From the NCBI RefSeq assembly GCF_003352065.1, contig NZ_CP025803.1, positions 1,116,001 through 1,180,000 of the forward strand: DNA of 64,000 nt. Direction: 5' to 3'. Made by a program: the position numbers and the translations under genes. Source of the DNA: Sulfitobacter sp. SK011 (lineage in GTDB: Bacteria; Pseudomonadota; Alphaproteobacteria; Rhodobacterales; Rhodobacteraceae). This document shows, piece after piece, positions 1-9,103 of the stretch (position 1 is the stretch's first letter; each line of letters begins with the position of its first letter). Under the pieces are notes generated by a model. The model searched no databases. It was not told the origin of the DNA and saw only the letters and a program-made list of their open reading frames with translations.

Positions 1-995
1 ACTTCGGCCAACAGATTGCGGTCCTCAATTTCCTGCATCACAGCCATGGCACCGGCGGTTGCAACCGCATGCGACATGTAGGTGTGCCCGTTCCAAAGTT
101 TGCCGCTGCCGTCCAGAATGGCGTTGATCACTTTTTCTGATGCCATCACGGCGGCAATGGGTTGGTACCCCGCACCCAATCCTTTGGCCATTGTTGTGAT
201 ATCTGCACAGATGCCTTCCTGCTCAAGCGCGTAAAGCGACCCGGTTCGGCCCATACCGCACATCACTTCATCCGCTATGTACAACACGCCATGCGCATCG
301 CAGATTTCGCGGATGCGTTTGAAATATCCCGCAGGTGCAGGTTGGCTGCCCAAAGATGCGCCAACCACTGGTTCCGCGATAAAGGCGGCGACAGTTTCAG
401 GCCCCATGGCCTGAATTCGGTCCTCCAGTTGATTGGCCAGACGCAGCGCGAAATCCGCCTCGGTTTCGTCGTCGCGCTGCATGCGATAGGCATATGCGGC
501 GTCAATGTGCTCGACGTCGATCAGCATCGCGGCAAAGGGCGCACGGCGGCCCGCATGGCCGCCAACCGCCAATGCGCCAAGCGTGTTGCCATGATAGCTG
601 GGCGCGCGGGCGATGAACCGCGTGCGTGCAGTGTCGCCCCGTTCGAGGTGATACTGCCGTGCCAGTTTCATGGCGGCTTCCATCGCTTCAGAGCCGCTGC
701 CAAGATACATCACCCGGCCTTCGCCAGTGCCTTTCGGTGCCCGAGCGATCAGAAAATCAGCCAGTTTTTCCGCAGGCTCATTGGTGAACAACCCGGTATG
801 GGCATAGGCCAATATGTTCATCTGTGCGGTAACCGCTTCACGGACTGCTCTGTTGTCATGGCCTAGGCAGGAGACAGCCGCACCACCGCAGGCATCCAGA
901 TACCGTCTTCCCGTGTCGTCGATCAGGTAGGACCCTTCGCCTTTGACGATCGTGGGCTGATCAGCGGTCAGGCTGCGGCGTAAAACATGGCTCAT
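1..995 (-). CDS. Class III (omega-type) aminotransferase, C-terminus cut off by window edge
   Basis: PLP-dependent aminotransferase of the class III fold. About 331 N-terminal residues are visible, beginning MSHVLRRSLTADQP at 995; relatives run to roughly 440 residues, so about 110 C-terminal residues lie outside the window. Seen in the translation: GSGSEAMEAAMKLAR (PLP phosphate-binding region), YIADEVMCGMGRTG (Asp pairing with the PLP pyridine nitrogen) and TTMAKGLGAGYQP, whose Lys is the expected Schiff-base residue. The gene is divergent from the nucleoside-type ABC operon, with 177 bp between the starts. The substrate cannot be read from sequence; such enzymes beside nucleobase uptake genes could act on beta-alanine-like breakdown products, but that is only inference. 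Confidence 0.85.
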   Translation of the reverse strand, partial: MSHVLRRSLTADQPTIVKGEGSYLIDDTGRRYLDACGGAAVSCLGHDNRAVREAVTAQMNILAYAHTGLFTNEPAEKLADFLIARAPKGTGEGRVMYLGSGSEAMEAAMKLARQYHLERGDTARTRFIARAPSYHGNTLGALAVGGHAGRRAPFAAMLIDVEHIDAAYAYRMQRDDETEADFALRLANQLEDRIQAMGPETVAAFIAEPVVGASLGSQPAPAGYFKRIREICDAHGVLYIADEVMCGMGRTGSLYALEQEGICADITTMAKGLGAGYQPIAAVMASEKVINAILDGSGKLWNGHTYMSHAVATAGAMAVMQEIEDRNLLAE

Positions 996-1172
996 CGGGA
1001 TGTCCGTCCTTTGTGGTTCCGCAATACCATAAGATAGAGACGCGCGTGTGCCAAACCATTACGCAGAGCAATGGCTATTTGCGAGCATTGCAATGGAATA
1101 GAAGATAAGGTGGGTTGACACAGACGAAATTTATCCAAACGGTAAAAAATAGAAATCAAAGGGGGAGTGACG

Positions 1173-2192
1173 ATGAAGAAGAACCAAGCACTGATGATGA
1201 CGCGCCGCAAATTAATGGGCAGTGCCGCAGCACTTGTCGGGGTCGCAGCCCTGATGCCACGCGCAGCCTTTGCCGCCGAACCGATCAAAGTTGCGGGCAT
1301 CTATACCGTACCCGTCGAACAGCAATGGGTCAGCCGTATTCACCAAGCCGCCGAAACAGCGCAGGCGCGCGGCGACATTGAATATACCTTCACCGAAAAC
1401 GTATCGAACACCGATTATGCCCGCGTGATGCGCGAATATGCCGAAGCTGGCAATCAGCTGATCATTGGTGAAGTGTTTGGTGCCGAACAAGAAGCCCGCG
1501 AAGTGGCGGCGGATTATCCTGAGGTTTCGTTCCTCATGGGCTCCAGTTTCAAAGAAGACGCGGCACTTGGCAATTTCGCGGTGTTCGACAACTACATTCA
1601 GGACGCCGCCTATCTGTCGGGCATCGTTGCGGGTGCCATGACGTCATCGGGCAACATTGGCATGGTCGGCGGTTTCCCGATCCCTGAAGTGAACCGTTTG
1701 ATGCACGCGTTTATGGCGGGCGCGGCGGAAATGAACCCTGACATCAAGTTTCAGGTCAGCTTTATTGGGTCATGGTTTGATCCGCCCAAGGCCAAGGAAA
1801 CCGCATTTGCAATGATCGAAAATGGCGCTGATGTGCTTTATGCCGAACGCTTTGGCGTGTCTGACGCCGCACAGGAAAAGGGTGTTCTGGCTATCGGCAA
1901 TGTAATCGACACGCAGTCAGAGTATCCTGAAACAGTTGTGGCCTCGGCCATCTGGCATTTTGAGCCAACGCTGGACGCGGCAATTGCCGAGGTCAAAGGC
2001 GGTACCTTCAAAGCGGCGGATTATGGCAAATATTCGTTTATGGCTGAGGGCGGATCGTCACTTGCGCCGCTGGGTACGTTTGACGGCAAAGTGCCGCAAG
2101 CGGCACTTGATCTGGTCGCGGCCAAGCAGGCCGCAATCATGGATGGCAGTTTCAGCGTTGAAATCAACGACGAAGAACCAAAGTCTTCGTAG
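1173..2192 (+). CDS. BMP-family (PnrA-like) ABC transporter substrate-binding protein
   Basis: Periplasmic binding protein of the basic membrane protein family, which captures nucleosides or related compounds for ABC import. The N-terminus carries a twin-arginine-like signal (MTRRKLMGSAAALVG followed by ALMPRAAFA), so Tat export and cleavage after AFA are likely. The mature protein contains the family pattern YLSGIVAGAMTSSGNIGMVGG and a FIGSWFDPPKAKETA segment. The ATG at 1173 is chosen because GGGGGAG lies 5 bp upstream; a GTG at 1167 would overlap that site. It is first of five abutting genes, so it probably defines the operon's substrate. A TTGACA hexamer at 1115-1120 may be a -35 element but no convincing -10 was found. 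The CodA-like enzyme at the operon end argues for a nucleobase or nucleoside ligand. Confidence 0.9.
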   Translation: MKKNQALMMTRRKLMGSAAALVGVAALMPRAAFAAEPIKVAGIYTVPVEQQWVSRIHQAAETAQARGDIEYTFTENVSNTDYARVMREYAEAGNQLIIGEVFGAEQEAREVAADYPEVSFLMGSSFKEDAALGNFAVFDNYIQDAAYLSGIVAGAMTSSGNIGMVGGFPIPEVNRLMHAFMAGAAEMNPDIKFQVSFIGSWFDPPKAKETAFAMIENGADVLYAERFGVSDAAQEKGVLAIGNVIDTQSEYPETVVASAIWHFEPTLDAAIAEVKGGTFKAADYGKYSFMAEGGSSLAPLGTFDGKVPQAALDLVAAKQAAIMDGSFSVEINDEEPKSS

Positions 2193-3743
2193 ATGACACA
2201 ACCACCGTCAGAGGCGCAGGTTGTCCTGCGCCTCGACAACATCACCAAACGCTTTGGGACCCTCACGGCCAATGACGCGATCAGTTTTGATCTGCGGCAG
2301 GGCGAAGTGATTGCGCTGTTGGGGGAAAATGGCGCGGGCAAGACCACGCTGATGAACATCCTGTTTGGTCATTACACCGCCGACGAAGGTCGGGTTGAGG
2401 TGTTTGGCCAGACGTTGCCGCCCGGCAATCCACGCGCCGCACTGGCGGCGGGTGTCGGTATGGTGCATCAACATTTCACGCTTGCCGATAACATGAGCGT
2501 GTTGGAAAACATCGTGCTGGGCACCGCCTCGCTTTGGCGAATGGGGTATCAGGCGGGTGCCGCACGCAAACGCATTTCGGCGCTGGTTGAGGATTACGGG
2601 TTGCACGTGGACCCCGATGCGCAGGTTGGCGCATTGAGCGTGGGGGAGCGCCAGCGGGTCGAAATCCTCAAGGCGCTCTACCGCGATGCGCGCATCCTTA
2701 TTCTGGATGAACCGACCGCCGTGTTGACGCCGCAAGAGGCCGATGATCTTTTTGCCACCATGCGCAAGGCCGTGGCGCTGGGGCTGTCGGTGATCTTTAT
2801 TTCGCACAAACTGCATGAGGTGACGGCGATCTCCAGCCGCGTGGTGGTGTTGCGGCACGGGAAATTGGTAGCAGAGGCCAAGACGGCAGAAACCGACCGA
2901 CATGAGTTGGCTGAGATGATGGTCGGTGCAGAGGTTGCCGCACCACAAGTGCGCGCCGCAAATCCCGGCAAGGAAATAGTGGAGCTTGCGGGTGTCAGCA
3001 CACCCAATATCGGCAGCGCGCCGGGGCTGCGTGCGGTGGATTTGGAGCTGCGCGCAGGACAGATTACCGGATTGGCAGGTGTGTCGGGAAACGGGCAGGC
3101 GGCACTGGCTGATCTGATCGGTGGGCTGATCGCACCCGCCTCGGGAACGCTGCGCATCATGGGCGCTTCGACCAACGGCTGGACGCCACGCGCCGCACTG
3201 GCAGCGGGCATTGCACGGATACCTGAGGATCGCCACAAGACCGGGACGATTGCGGATTTTGATCTGACCGAAAATGCGGTTCTTGAACTTTATGCAAAGC
3301 CGCCTTTCAGCCGCCGAGGTTTGATGAACTGGCGCGCCGCGCGGGATTTTGCCGAAAAGGTTATCGCAGGTTACGATGTGCGGTGCCCAGGGCCGGATAC
3401 CCGCATCCGGCTGCTGTCAGGTGGCAATATGCAAAAGCTGATTTTGGGGCGCGTGCTTGAGGTCTCGCCGGATGTGGTGCTGGCCAACCAACCGGTGCGC
3501 GGCCTGGACATTGGCGCCCTGACGTATGTGCATGAACAATTGCTGGCTGCACGCGATCGTGGTGCGGCGGTCCTGCTCATCTCGGAAGATTTGGATGAGA
3601 TCACGGCGCTGTCAGATGTGATCCATGTGATATCGGAGGGGCGTCTGTCACCGGGGTTTGCACGTGGGGCGCTGAGCCCGGCGGAATTGGGCGTCTGGAT
3701 GGCGGGCCATGGTTTTGAAGCGCGAGACAATCATGCGGCTTGA
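2193..3743 (+). CDS. ABC transporter ATP-binding protein with two nucleotide-binding domains (nucleoside/sugar type)
   Basis: Cytoplasmic energising subunit, 516 residues, with two tandem ABC domains as in ribose- and BMP-type importers. The first domain is canonical: Walker A GENGAGKTT, signature LSVGERQRVE, Walker B ILILDEPTAVL. The second is degenerate, as usual in this family: GVSGNGQAAL in place of Walker A, signature LLSGGNMQKLI, and LANQPVRGLD where the catalytic Glu of Walker B is replaced by Gln. The start codon directly follows the TAG of the binding-protein gene, and the 3' end overlaps the first permease gene by 11 nt, so translational coupling is likely. Confidence 0.93.
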   Translation: MTQPPSEAQVVLRLDNITKRFGTLTANDAISFDLRQGEVIALLGENGAGKTTLMNILFGHYTADEGRVEVFGQTLPPGNPRAALAAGVGMVHQHFTLADNMSVLENIVLGTASLWRMGYQAGAARKRISALVEDYGLHVDPDAQVGALSVGERQRVEILKALYRDARILILDEPTAVLTPQEADDLFATMRKAVALGLSVIFISHKLHEVTAISSRVVVLRHGKLVAEAKTAETDRHELAEMMVGAEVAAPQVRAANPGKEIVELAGVSTPNIGSAPGLRAVDLELRAGQITGLAGVSGNGQAALADLIGGLIAPASGTLRIMGASTNGWTPRAALAAGIARIPEDRHKTGTIADFDLTENAVLELYAKPPFSRRGLMNWRAARDFAEKVIAGYDVRCPGPDTRIRLLSGGNMQKLILGRVLEVSPDVVLANQPVRGLDIGALTYVHEQLLAARDRGAAVLLISEDLDEITALSDVIHVISEGRLSPGFARGALSPAELGVWMAGHGFEARDNHAA

Positions 3744-4782
3744 ACCTGTCGCCAACCCGTCATGGACGCGCACGCTGGGACTGCCTGCGGTCGCCATCAC
3801 GTCAACGATTGTCGCGGCATCCTTGTTGGCAATGATTGCGGGCGCGAACCCGTTTTCGGTGCTTGGCTTGATCATAAAAGGGGCGTTCGGGTCGAAATTT
3901 GCCACGCTTGAAACGCTGAACCGGGCAACACCGCTTATCTTTACCGGGCTGGCAGTGGCCGTCGCGTTCAAGGCCAAGCTTTGGAACATCGGAGCCGAAG
4001 CACAGCTTTATGTCGGCGCAGTGGTCACAGTGGTGATGGGAACGGGGGCATTGGCCTGGCCCGCTGGCATATTGTTGCCCGCGACGGCGGCGGCCGCAAT
4101 GCTGGCGGGCGCCCTGGTGCTTTTGGTACCGACATTCCTCAAGACCCGTTTTGGTGTGGACGAAGTCGTCACGACTTTGTTGCTCAATTTCGTTGTGTTG
4201 CTGTGGGTGTCAATGCTGCTGGAAGGGGCGCTGAAGGATCCGATGGGGTTGGGGTGGCCCAAATCCGCGCGGCTGATCGCCGAGGCGCGGTTGCCGCGCA
4301 TGATCGATGGGTTGCGGTTGCACTGGGGGTTTGGCCTGGCACTGCTGTCGGCGGTTGTGGTCTGGGTGATACAGCGCCGAACCACGCTGGGCTATGAAAT
4401 GCGCGCGGTTGGTTTGAACGCCGATGCTGCGCGATTTGCCGGCATTCCGGTCAACGCCGTGCTGATCAAAACCGCGCTTTTGTCGGGCGGATTGGCAGCA
4501 CTTGCAGGATTTTCAGAAGTGGCAGGCCTTAAAGGCAGCCTGACTTTGGATATCTCGCCGGGGTTTGGGTACACTGGCATTATCGTCGCCATGCTGGCGC
4601 TGCTCAATCCTTTGGGTGTGGTGATCGCGGCGCTTTTTGTGGCGGGAATTTTTGTCGGTGCGGACAGCATGAGCCGGGCCGCAGGCGTGCCGACCTATCT
4701 GGCCGATATCATGCTGGCCATGGCGCTGTTAATGATGGTGCTGGCGATCATGCTCACCCGGTTCAAAGTCAGGTGGCACTGA
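3733..4782 (+). CDS. BMP-type ABC transporter permease 1
   Basis: Integral membrane permease of the branched-chain/ribose/nucleoside superfamily, about 349 residues, very hydrophobic with some 8 to 10 predicted membrane segments. The family pattern FGVDEVVTTLLLNFV and the C-terminal stretch with SPGFGYTGIIVAMLA are visible. The ATG at 3733 (MRLEPVANPSW) overlaps the ATPase gene by 11 nt; an in-frame ATG at 3709 is possible but gives a longer overlap and an atypical N-terminus. It pairs with the next permease to form the heterodimeric channel. Confidence 0.9.
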   Translation: MRLEPVANPSWTRTLGLPAVAITSTIVAASLLAMIAGANPFSVLGLIIKGAFGSKFATLETLNRATPLIFTGLAVAVAFKAKLWNIGAEAQLYVGAVVTVVMGTGALAWPAGILLPATAAAAMLAGALVLLVPTFLKTRFGVDEVVTTLLLNFVVLLWVSMLLEGALKDPMGLGWPKSARLIAEARLPRMIDGLRLHWGFGLALLSAVVVWVIQRRTTLGYEMRAVGLNADAARFAGIPVNAVLIKTALLSGGLAALAGFSEVAGLKGSLTLDISPGFGYTGIIVAMLALLNPLGVVIAALFVAGIFVGADSMSRAAGVPTYLADIMLAMALLMMVLAIMLTRFKVRWH

Positions 4783-5726
4783 TGGATATTCTCGACATCC
4801 TGATATCTGCCAGCTTTTGGACCGCCGCGATCCGCATCGCGTCGCCGCTGATTTTTGCGGCACTGGGTGAGTTGATCTGTGAACGCGCGGGCGTGCTGAA
4901 CCTCGGGATTGAGGGGATCATGGTCGTCGGGGCCTTTGCCGGCTGGCTCACCGTTTATCTGGGCGGGGGGCTTTGGTTCGGCGTCGCAGTGGCCATGCTT
5001 TCTGGTATGGCGTTCGGCTTGTTGCATGGATTGCTCACCGTGCCCTTTGGGCTGTCGCAACATGTCGTGGGTCTGGGGATCACGCTGCTTGCAACATCAC
5101 TGACGTATTATTGCTATCGCCTCGCCTTGCCTGAGGTAACGTCACCGCCCAAGATCGACGCGTTTCAGCCGTTTGAGATACCAATCCTTTCAGACATTCC
5201 ATTGCTCGGTCCGGCGCTTTTCAGCCAGACGCCACTGACCTACCTGGCCTTTGTTCTGGCGGTGGTTGTGTCCGTTGTCCTGTACCGCACACCCGTCGGC
5301 CTGGCCGTGCGCGCCGCTGGTGAAAATCCGGCCGCGGTCGAGGCGCAGGGGCTGAATGTCACTGCAATCCGTATGGGCGCGGTCATGGTGGGCAGTGGGT
5401 TGATGGCCGTGGGTGGTGCGTTTCTGACCATGTCGGCGTTCAATTCATTCTTCTTTGAGATGATCAATGGGCGTGGCTGGATCTGCATTGCGTTGGTGGT
5501 TTTTGGGTCATGGAAACCGGGGAAGACGCTGCTGGGGGCCGTGCTTTTTGCGGCCTTTGACGCTCTGCAAATCCGGGTGCAACAGACACCGTTGGGGGCC
5601 GATATTCCCTATCAGATATTCTTGATGGCACCTTACATCCTGTCCATTCTGGCACTGGTGGTGATGTCGCGCCGGGCGCAGGTGCCAGCGGCGCTGATGG
5701 TGCCATTTAACAAAGGGGAACGGTAG
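4782..5726 (+). CDS. BMP-type ABC transporter permease 2
   Basis: Second membrane subunit of the importer, about 314 residues. It contains the family patterns GELICERAGVLNLGIEGIM near the N-terminus, VRAAGENPAAVEAQG in the middle and GRGWICIALVVFGSW toward the end. The ATG at 4782 overlaps the preceding TGA as TGATG, with AGGTGG 5 bp upstream; the GTG at 4773 is less likely. It is related to the permease at 62868-63836 (GLFSERAGIFDIGLEGKM, RAVGENPAAVDTAG), so the window carries two BMP-type transport systems. Confidence 0.9.
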   Translation: MDILDILISASFWTAAIRIASPLIFAALGELICERAGVLNLGIEGIMVVGAFAGWLTVYLGGGLWFGVAVAMLSGMAFGLLHGLLTVPFGLSQHVVGLGITLLATSLTYYCYRLALPEVTSPPKIDAFQPFEIPILSDIPLLGPALFSQTPLTYLAFVLAVVVSVVLYRTPVGLAVRAAGENPAAVEAQGLNVTAIRMGAVMVGSGLMAVGGAFLTMSAFNSFFFEMINGRGWICIALVVFGSWKPGKTLLGAVLFAAFDALQIRVQQTPLGADIPYQIFLMAPYILSILALVVMSRRAQVPAALMVPFNKGER

Positions 5727-7016
5727 ATGTTTGATCTGATCGTAAAAGGTGGAACCCTACCGGATGGCCGGGTGACCGACATCGGCATTGCAGATGGCAA
5801 GATCACGGCCATGGACCACCTCACGGATGCCGACGCCGCCGAAGTGATTGACGCGCAGGGCGATCTGGTCAGCCCACCCTTTGTCGACCCGCATTTTCAC
5901 ATGGATGCCACGCTGAGTTACGGCACCCCGCGCATCAACGCCTCTGGCACGCTGCTTGAAGGGATCGGGCTTTGGGGCGAACTGAAACAAGTGATGACGC
6001 AGCAAGAGGTTTATGACCGCGCTTTGGCTTATTGCGATTGGGCGGCGTCCATGGGGTTGTTGGCGATCCGCAGTCATGTGGACACCTGTGATGACAGGCT
6101 GCTGGGCGTTGAGGCGTTGCTGGAGGTGCGCAAGGCGGTGGCGGGGTACATCGACCTGCAACTGGTCGCGTTCCCCCAAGACGGGCTTTACCGCGATCCA
6201 ACTGCGTTTGCGAACACGCTGCGCGCGCTAGATCTGGGCGTTGATGTGGTGGGCGGGATTCCACATTTTGAACGTACCATGGCAGACGGTGCACGATCGG
6301 TCACTGCTTTGTGCGAGATCGCGGCGGAACGTGGTCTGATGGTGGACATGCATTGCGACGAAACCGATGATCCGCAGTCGCGGCATATCGAGACGCTGAC
6401 ATTTGAGACACAGCGGTTGGGGCTGCAGGGCAGGGTGGCGGGATCGCACCTTACATCAATGCATTCGATGGACAATTATTACGTTAGCAAACTACTGCCC
6501 CTGATGGCAGAGGCTGAAGTGGCCGCCATCCCGAACCCCCTGATCAACATCGTGTTGCAGGGGCGTCACGACACCTATCCCAAACGGCGCGGGTTGACGC
6601 GCGTGAAGGAAATGCAGGCGCTGGGCATCACGGTGGGGTGGGGGCAGGATTGCGTGATGGACCCCTGGTATTCGATGGGTACCGCGGACATGCTCGATGT
6701 GGCGTTCATGGGTCTGCACGTGGCGCAGATGACGTCACCTGACGAAATGCGGCGCTGCTTTGATATGGTGACAAATGTGAATGCGTCGATCATGGGGTTG
6801 CAAGACTACGGTCTGCGGGTCGGGGCCAAAGCGTCGCTGGTGGTGTTGGATGCGGGCAATCCGATCGAAGCGTTGCGTCTGCGGCCAGATCGGCTGTGCG
6901 TGATTGCGAAAGGCAAGGTGATATCGCGCCAGAGCCGCAATGATGCGCGCCTTGATTTGTCGGGACGCCCTGCAAGCGTGCGCCGCCGTCATAAGGCGCA
7001 TTCGCAACCCAGCTAG
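5727..7016 (+). CDS. Cytosine deaminase-like amidohydrolase (CodA family)
   Basis: Metal-dependent amidohydrolase of 429 residues, close to the 427 of E. coli CodA. Metal and substrate motifs match the cytosine deaminase branch: DPHFHMDATLSYG (HxH plus conserved Asp), HCDETDDPQSR, SHLTSMHSM and GQDCVMDPWYSMGTADML. The reaction is probably deamination of cytosine or another hydroxylated nitrogen ring such as isoguanine or creatinine; the exact substrate is not readable. The start follows the permease stop codon without a gap and has AAGGGGAACGG upstream. Sitting at the end of a nucleobase-type ABC operon, it likely processes the imported compound. The 3' end overlaps the convergent kinase gene by 4 bp (CTAG). 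Confidence 0.85.
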   Translation: MFDLIVKGGTLPDGRVTDIGIADGKITAMDHLTDADAAEVIDAQGDLVSPPFVDPHFHMDATLSYGTPRINASGTLLEGIGLWGELKQVMTQQEVYDRALAYCDWAASMGLLAIRSHVDTCDDRLLGVEALLEVRKAVAGYIDLQLVAFPQDGLYRDPTAFANTLRALDLGVDVVGGIPHFERTMADGARSVTALCEIAAERGLMVDMHCDETDDPQSRHIETLTFETQRLGLQGRVAGSHLTSMHSMDNYYVSKLLPLMAEAEVAAIPNPLINIVLQGRHDTYPKRRGLTRVKEMQALGITVGWGQDCVMDPWYSMGTADMLDVAFMGLHVAQMTSPDEMRRCFDMVTNVNASIMGLQDYGLRVGAKASLVVLDAGNPIEALRLRPDRLCVIAKGKVISRQSRNDARLDLSGRPASVRRRHKAHSQPS

Positions 7017-7894
7017 GAGGCCGCAACCGCGACCCGGCGCGCCAGTGAAAACGCACCCTGCAGCGCGTTGCCCTGCGGTTCGCGCAGGTTTTGAATGTAA
7101 GGTGCGGACAGATACGGGGCATAGCGCGGGCCAACGCCACCCGACAGACAAAGACCGTCGCCGGGCCGAAACCCCAAAGCGTTCAGGCCGCATTCGACAT
7201 ACTGCGCACCCTCGTTGAGGATCGACAATGCGATCTTGTCCCCATTGTCCGCAGCGCCAATGATCTCGGGCGCGAATTTGGCATAGTCACTTGGCTTTGC
7301 GGTATTGCTGAAAACAACAAGCTCATTACCGCCACCATACCGCGCACAAACCTCACTGCTGAGCGGGCTGTGATCAATCAACCTGTCTTCCGCGAGCAGG
7401 ATACGCGTCAACAATGTGCGGCCCAGCCATGCGCCAGATGCCTGATCAGACAGCTGAAAACCCCAGCCCCCCACAGTGGTCATTTCCTGTGCGTGTTGGC
7501 GCGCAATGATGGTGCCTGTGCCAAGCGCCAGCACATATCCGTCGTCAGCGCCCAGAACGCCAGCAACCGTGGTGGCGCGGTCGCCCGTGACACGGCAGCG
7601 CCCATAGGGAAGCGCGGCCTCGACCTGGCGCATTTCACCTTCGGTATTGGCCCCGGCAACGCCAATGTGGGCGACCGTTTGTGACAGATCAATGCCGTCC
7701 AGTTCTGCTGTGTGCAGGGCCTGGGCGATGGTTTCAGTGATATTGGCCACCGACCCTTCAAAGTTCGTGCTGACGTTCGACGGCCCACCCCGCGTCTCGG
7801 CGATGATACCAGCCTGAACAGTCCCCACAGCGGCCCTGCATCCGGTGCCGCCGCCATCTACCGCGATAAGGACGGTTTGATCTATTTCTGTCAT
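7013..7894 (-). CDS. BadF/BadG/BcrA/BcrD-type ATPase, probable N-acetylglucosamine/glucosamine kinase
   Basis: A 293-residue ASKHA-fold kinase. The N-terminal phosphate-binding loop IAVDGGGTGCRAAVG, the connecting segment GGPSNVSTNF, the adenosine-loop ALGTGTIIARQ with GGWGFQLSDQASGAWLG, and LCLSGGVGPRY are all typical of N-acetylglucosamine kinase relatives. The likely role is ATP-dependent phosphorylation of an amino sugar, with the substrate inferred. It is divergent from gap across 164 bp, so the LacI-type operator at 8003-8014 could influence both directions. Confidence 0.8.
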   Translation of the reverse strand: MTEIDQTVLIAVDGGGTGCRAAVGTVQAGIIAETRGGPSNVSTNFEGSVANITETIAQALHTAELDGIDLSQTVAHIGVAGANTEGEMRQVEAALPYGRCRVTGDRATTVAGVLGADDGYVLALGTGTIIARQHAQEMTTVGGWGFQLSDQASGAWLGRTLLTRILLAEDRLIDHSPLSSEVCARYGGGNELVVFSNTAKPSDYAKFAPEIIGAADNGDKIALSILNEGAQYVECGLNALGFRPGDGLCLSGGVGPRYAPYLSAPYIQNLREPQGNALQGAFSLARRVAVAAS

Positions 7895-7977
7895 GCTGAC
7901 CTTGACCTGTATTCTTAATTTCTGATGCGCTCACAACCTAACCGAACTTTTATGCAGTGCAACGGACAACGGAGTGA

Positions 7978-8014
7978 TTGATTTGCGTGCTTAATGTGCT
8001 ATGTTAGCGCTAAC
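7978..8014 (+). promoter_or_regulatory. gap-edd-eda promoter with LacI-type palindromic operator
   Basis: TTGATT (7978-7983), a 16 bp spacer and TATGTT (8000-8005) make a plausible sigma-70-type promoter. A perfect 12 bp palindrome GTTAGCGCTAAC occupies 8003-8014 and overlaps the -10 element. The central CG dyad with TTAGCGCTAA is the form bound by LacI-family regulators. Known alphaproteobacterial central-carbon regulators of this family (CceR/PckR) make one of them a candidate, but no regulator gene of that family is in the window. Confidence 0.6.
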
Positions 8015-8058
8015 GGATACAAACATGCAATCGCAGATGCGATGAGGAGACAAAGAAG

Positions 8059-9069
8059 ATGACCACAAAAATCGCAATTAATGGCTTTGGCCGCATTGGA
8101 CGCTGTGTTTTGCGGGCCTTGGTTGAAAGCGGCTTTGACGGGATTGAAGTGGTTGCAATCAATGATTTGGCCGCCCCAGAGACCTTGTTGCACCTGTTGA
8201 AATACGACAGCGTGCATGGCCGCCTGAAAAGCGAGGCCAAGCTTGATGGCGACATGTTGCACATTGCGGGGCAGGCGATTCGTCTGACTGCTGAACGCGA
8301 TCCGGCAAACCTGCCTTGGGAAGATGTGGACGTGGCGTACGAGTGCACGGGTTTCTTCACCGAACGTGACAAGGCCGCCGCCCATTTCGAGAATGGCAGC
8401 AAACGTGTGCTGATCTCTGCACCCGGAAAAAACGTGGACCGGACTATCGTATATGGCGTCAACCACGCCGATCTGACTGCGGACGATAAGATCGTGTCGA
8501 GCGCGTCTTGCACCACCAATTGCCTTGCCCCTGTGGCCAAGGTTCTTGACGATGCCTTTGGCATTGAAACCGGGTACATGACCACAATTCACGCCTACAC
8601 CGGTGATCAGCCCAGCCATGACAGTGCGCACCGTGACCCGTATCGGGGCCGTGCGGCGGCGCTCTCGATGGTGCCAACGTCAACAGGGGCGGCAGCGGCG
8701 ATTTCACAAGTCATCCCGCACCTCAAAGGCCGGCTTGAAGGGTCCGCTGTGCGCGTCCCGACCGCAAATGTATCGCTTGTTGATCTTGCTTTCATGCCGT
8801 CGCGCCCCGCGACCGTGGAGGCCGTGAATGCCGCCATTGAAAAAGCGGCCAACGGCCCGATGAAAGGGGTCCTGGCCTATGAAACGGATCCGCTGGTATC
8901 TGTGGATTTCAACCATGATAGCCATTCTTCCAGCTTTGCCGCACCACAGACCAAGGTGACGGCGGGCGGGATGGTCCGTGTGGTCAGCTGGTATGACAAC
9001 GAATGGGGTTTTTCGAACCGTATGAATGACATGGCCCGCCTGATGGGCAAACTGATGGCATCCGCCTGA
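8059..9069 (+). CDS. gap: Glyceraldehyde-3-phosphate dehydrogenase, type I
   Basis: NAD-linked oxidation and phosphorylation of glyceraldehyde 3-phosphate, 336 residues. Seen: N-terminal Rossmann motif INGFGRIGRCVLRA, the INDL loop after beta-2 that favours NAD, catalytic SASCTTNCLAPV with Cys151, the His-containing MTTIHAYTGDQ, and VPTANVSLVDL. Start ATG at 8059 has AGGAGA 12 to 7 bp upstream. First gene of gap-edd-eda (34 and 22 nt gaps), a layout that ties this copy to the Entner-Doudoroff route. The operator at 8003-8014 lies 44 bp upstream of the start. Confidence 0.96.
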   Translation: MTTKIAINGFGRIGRCVLRALVESGFDGIEVVAINDLAAPETLLHLLKYDSVHGRLKSEAKLDGDMLHIAGQAIRLTAERDPANLPWEDVDVAYECTGFFTERDKAAAHFENGSKRVLISAPGKNVDRTIVYGVNHADLTADDKIVSSASCTTNCLAPVAKVLDDAFGIETGYMTTIHAYTGDQPSHDSAHRDPYRGRAAALSMVPTSTGAAAAISQVIPHLKGRLEGSAVRVPTANVSLVDLAFMPSRPATVEAVNAAIEKAANGPMKGVLAYETDPLVSVDFNHDSHSSSFAAPQTKVTAGGMVRVVSWYDNEWGFSNRMNDMARLMGKLMASA

Positions 9070-9103
9070 ACCACTACCAAAGCAGCGCCTGATTGGAACT
9101 GAT

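Noticed and set aside
2208-3236. 342-codon open frame on the minus strand
   Set aside because: It lies entirely antisense to the ABC ATPase gene, has a low-complexity Arg/Gln/His-rich product and no ribosome-binding site.
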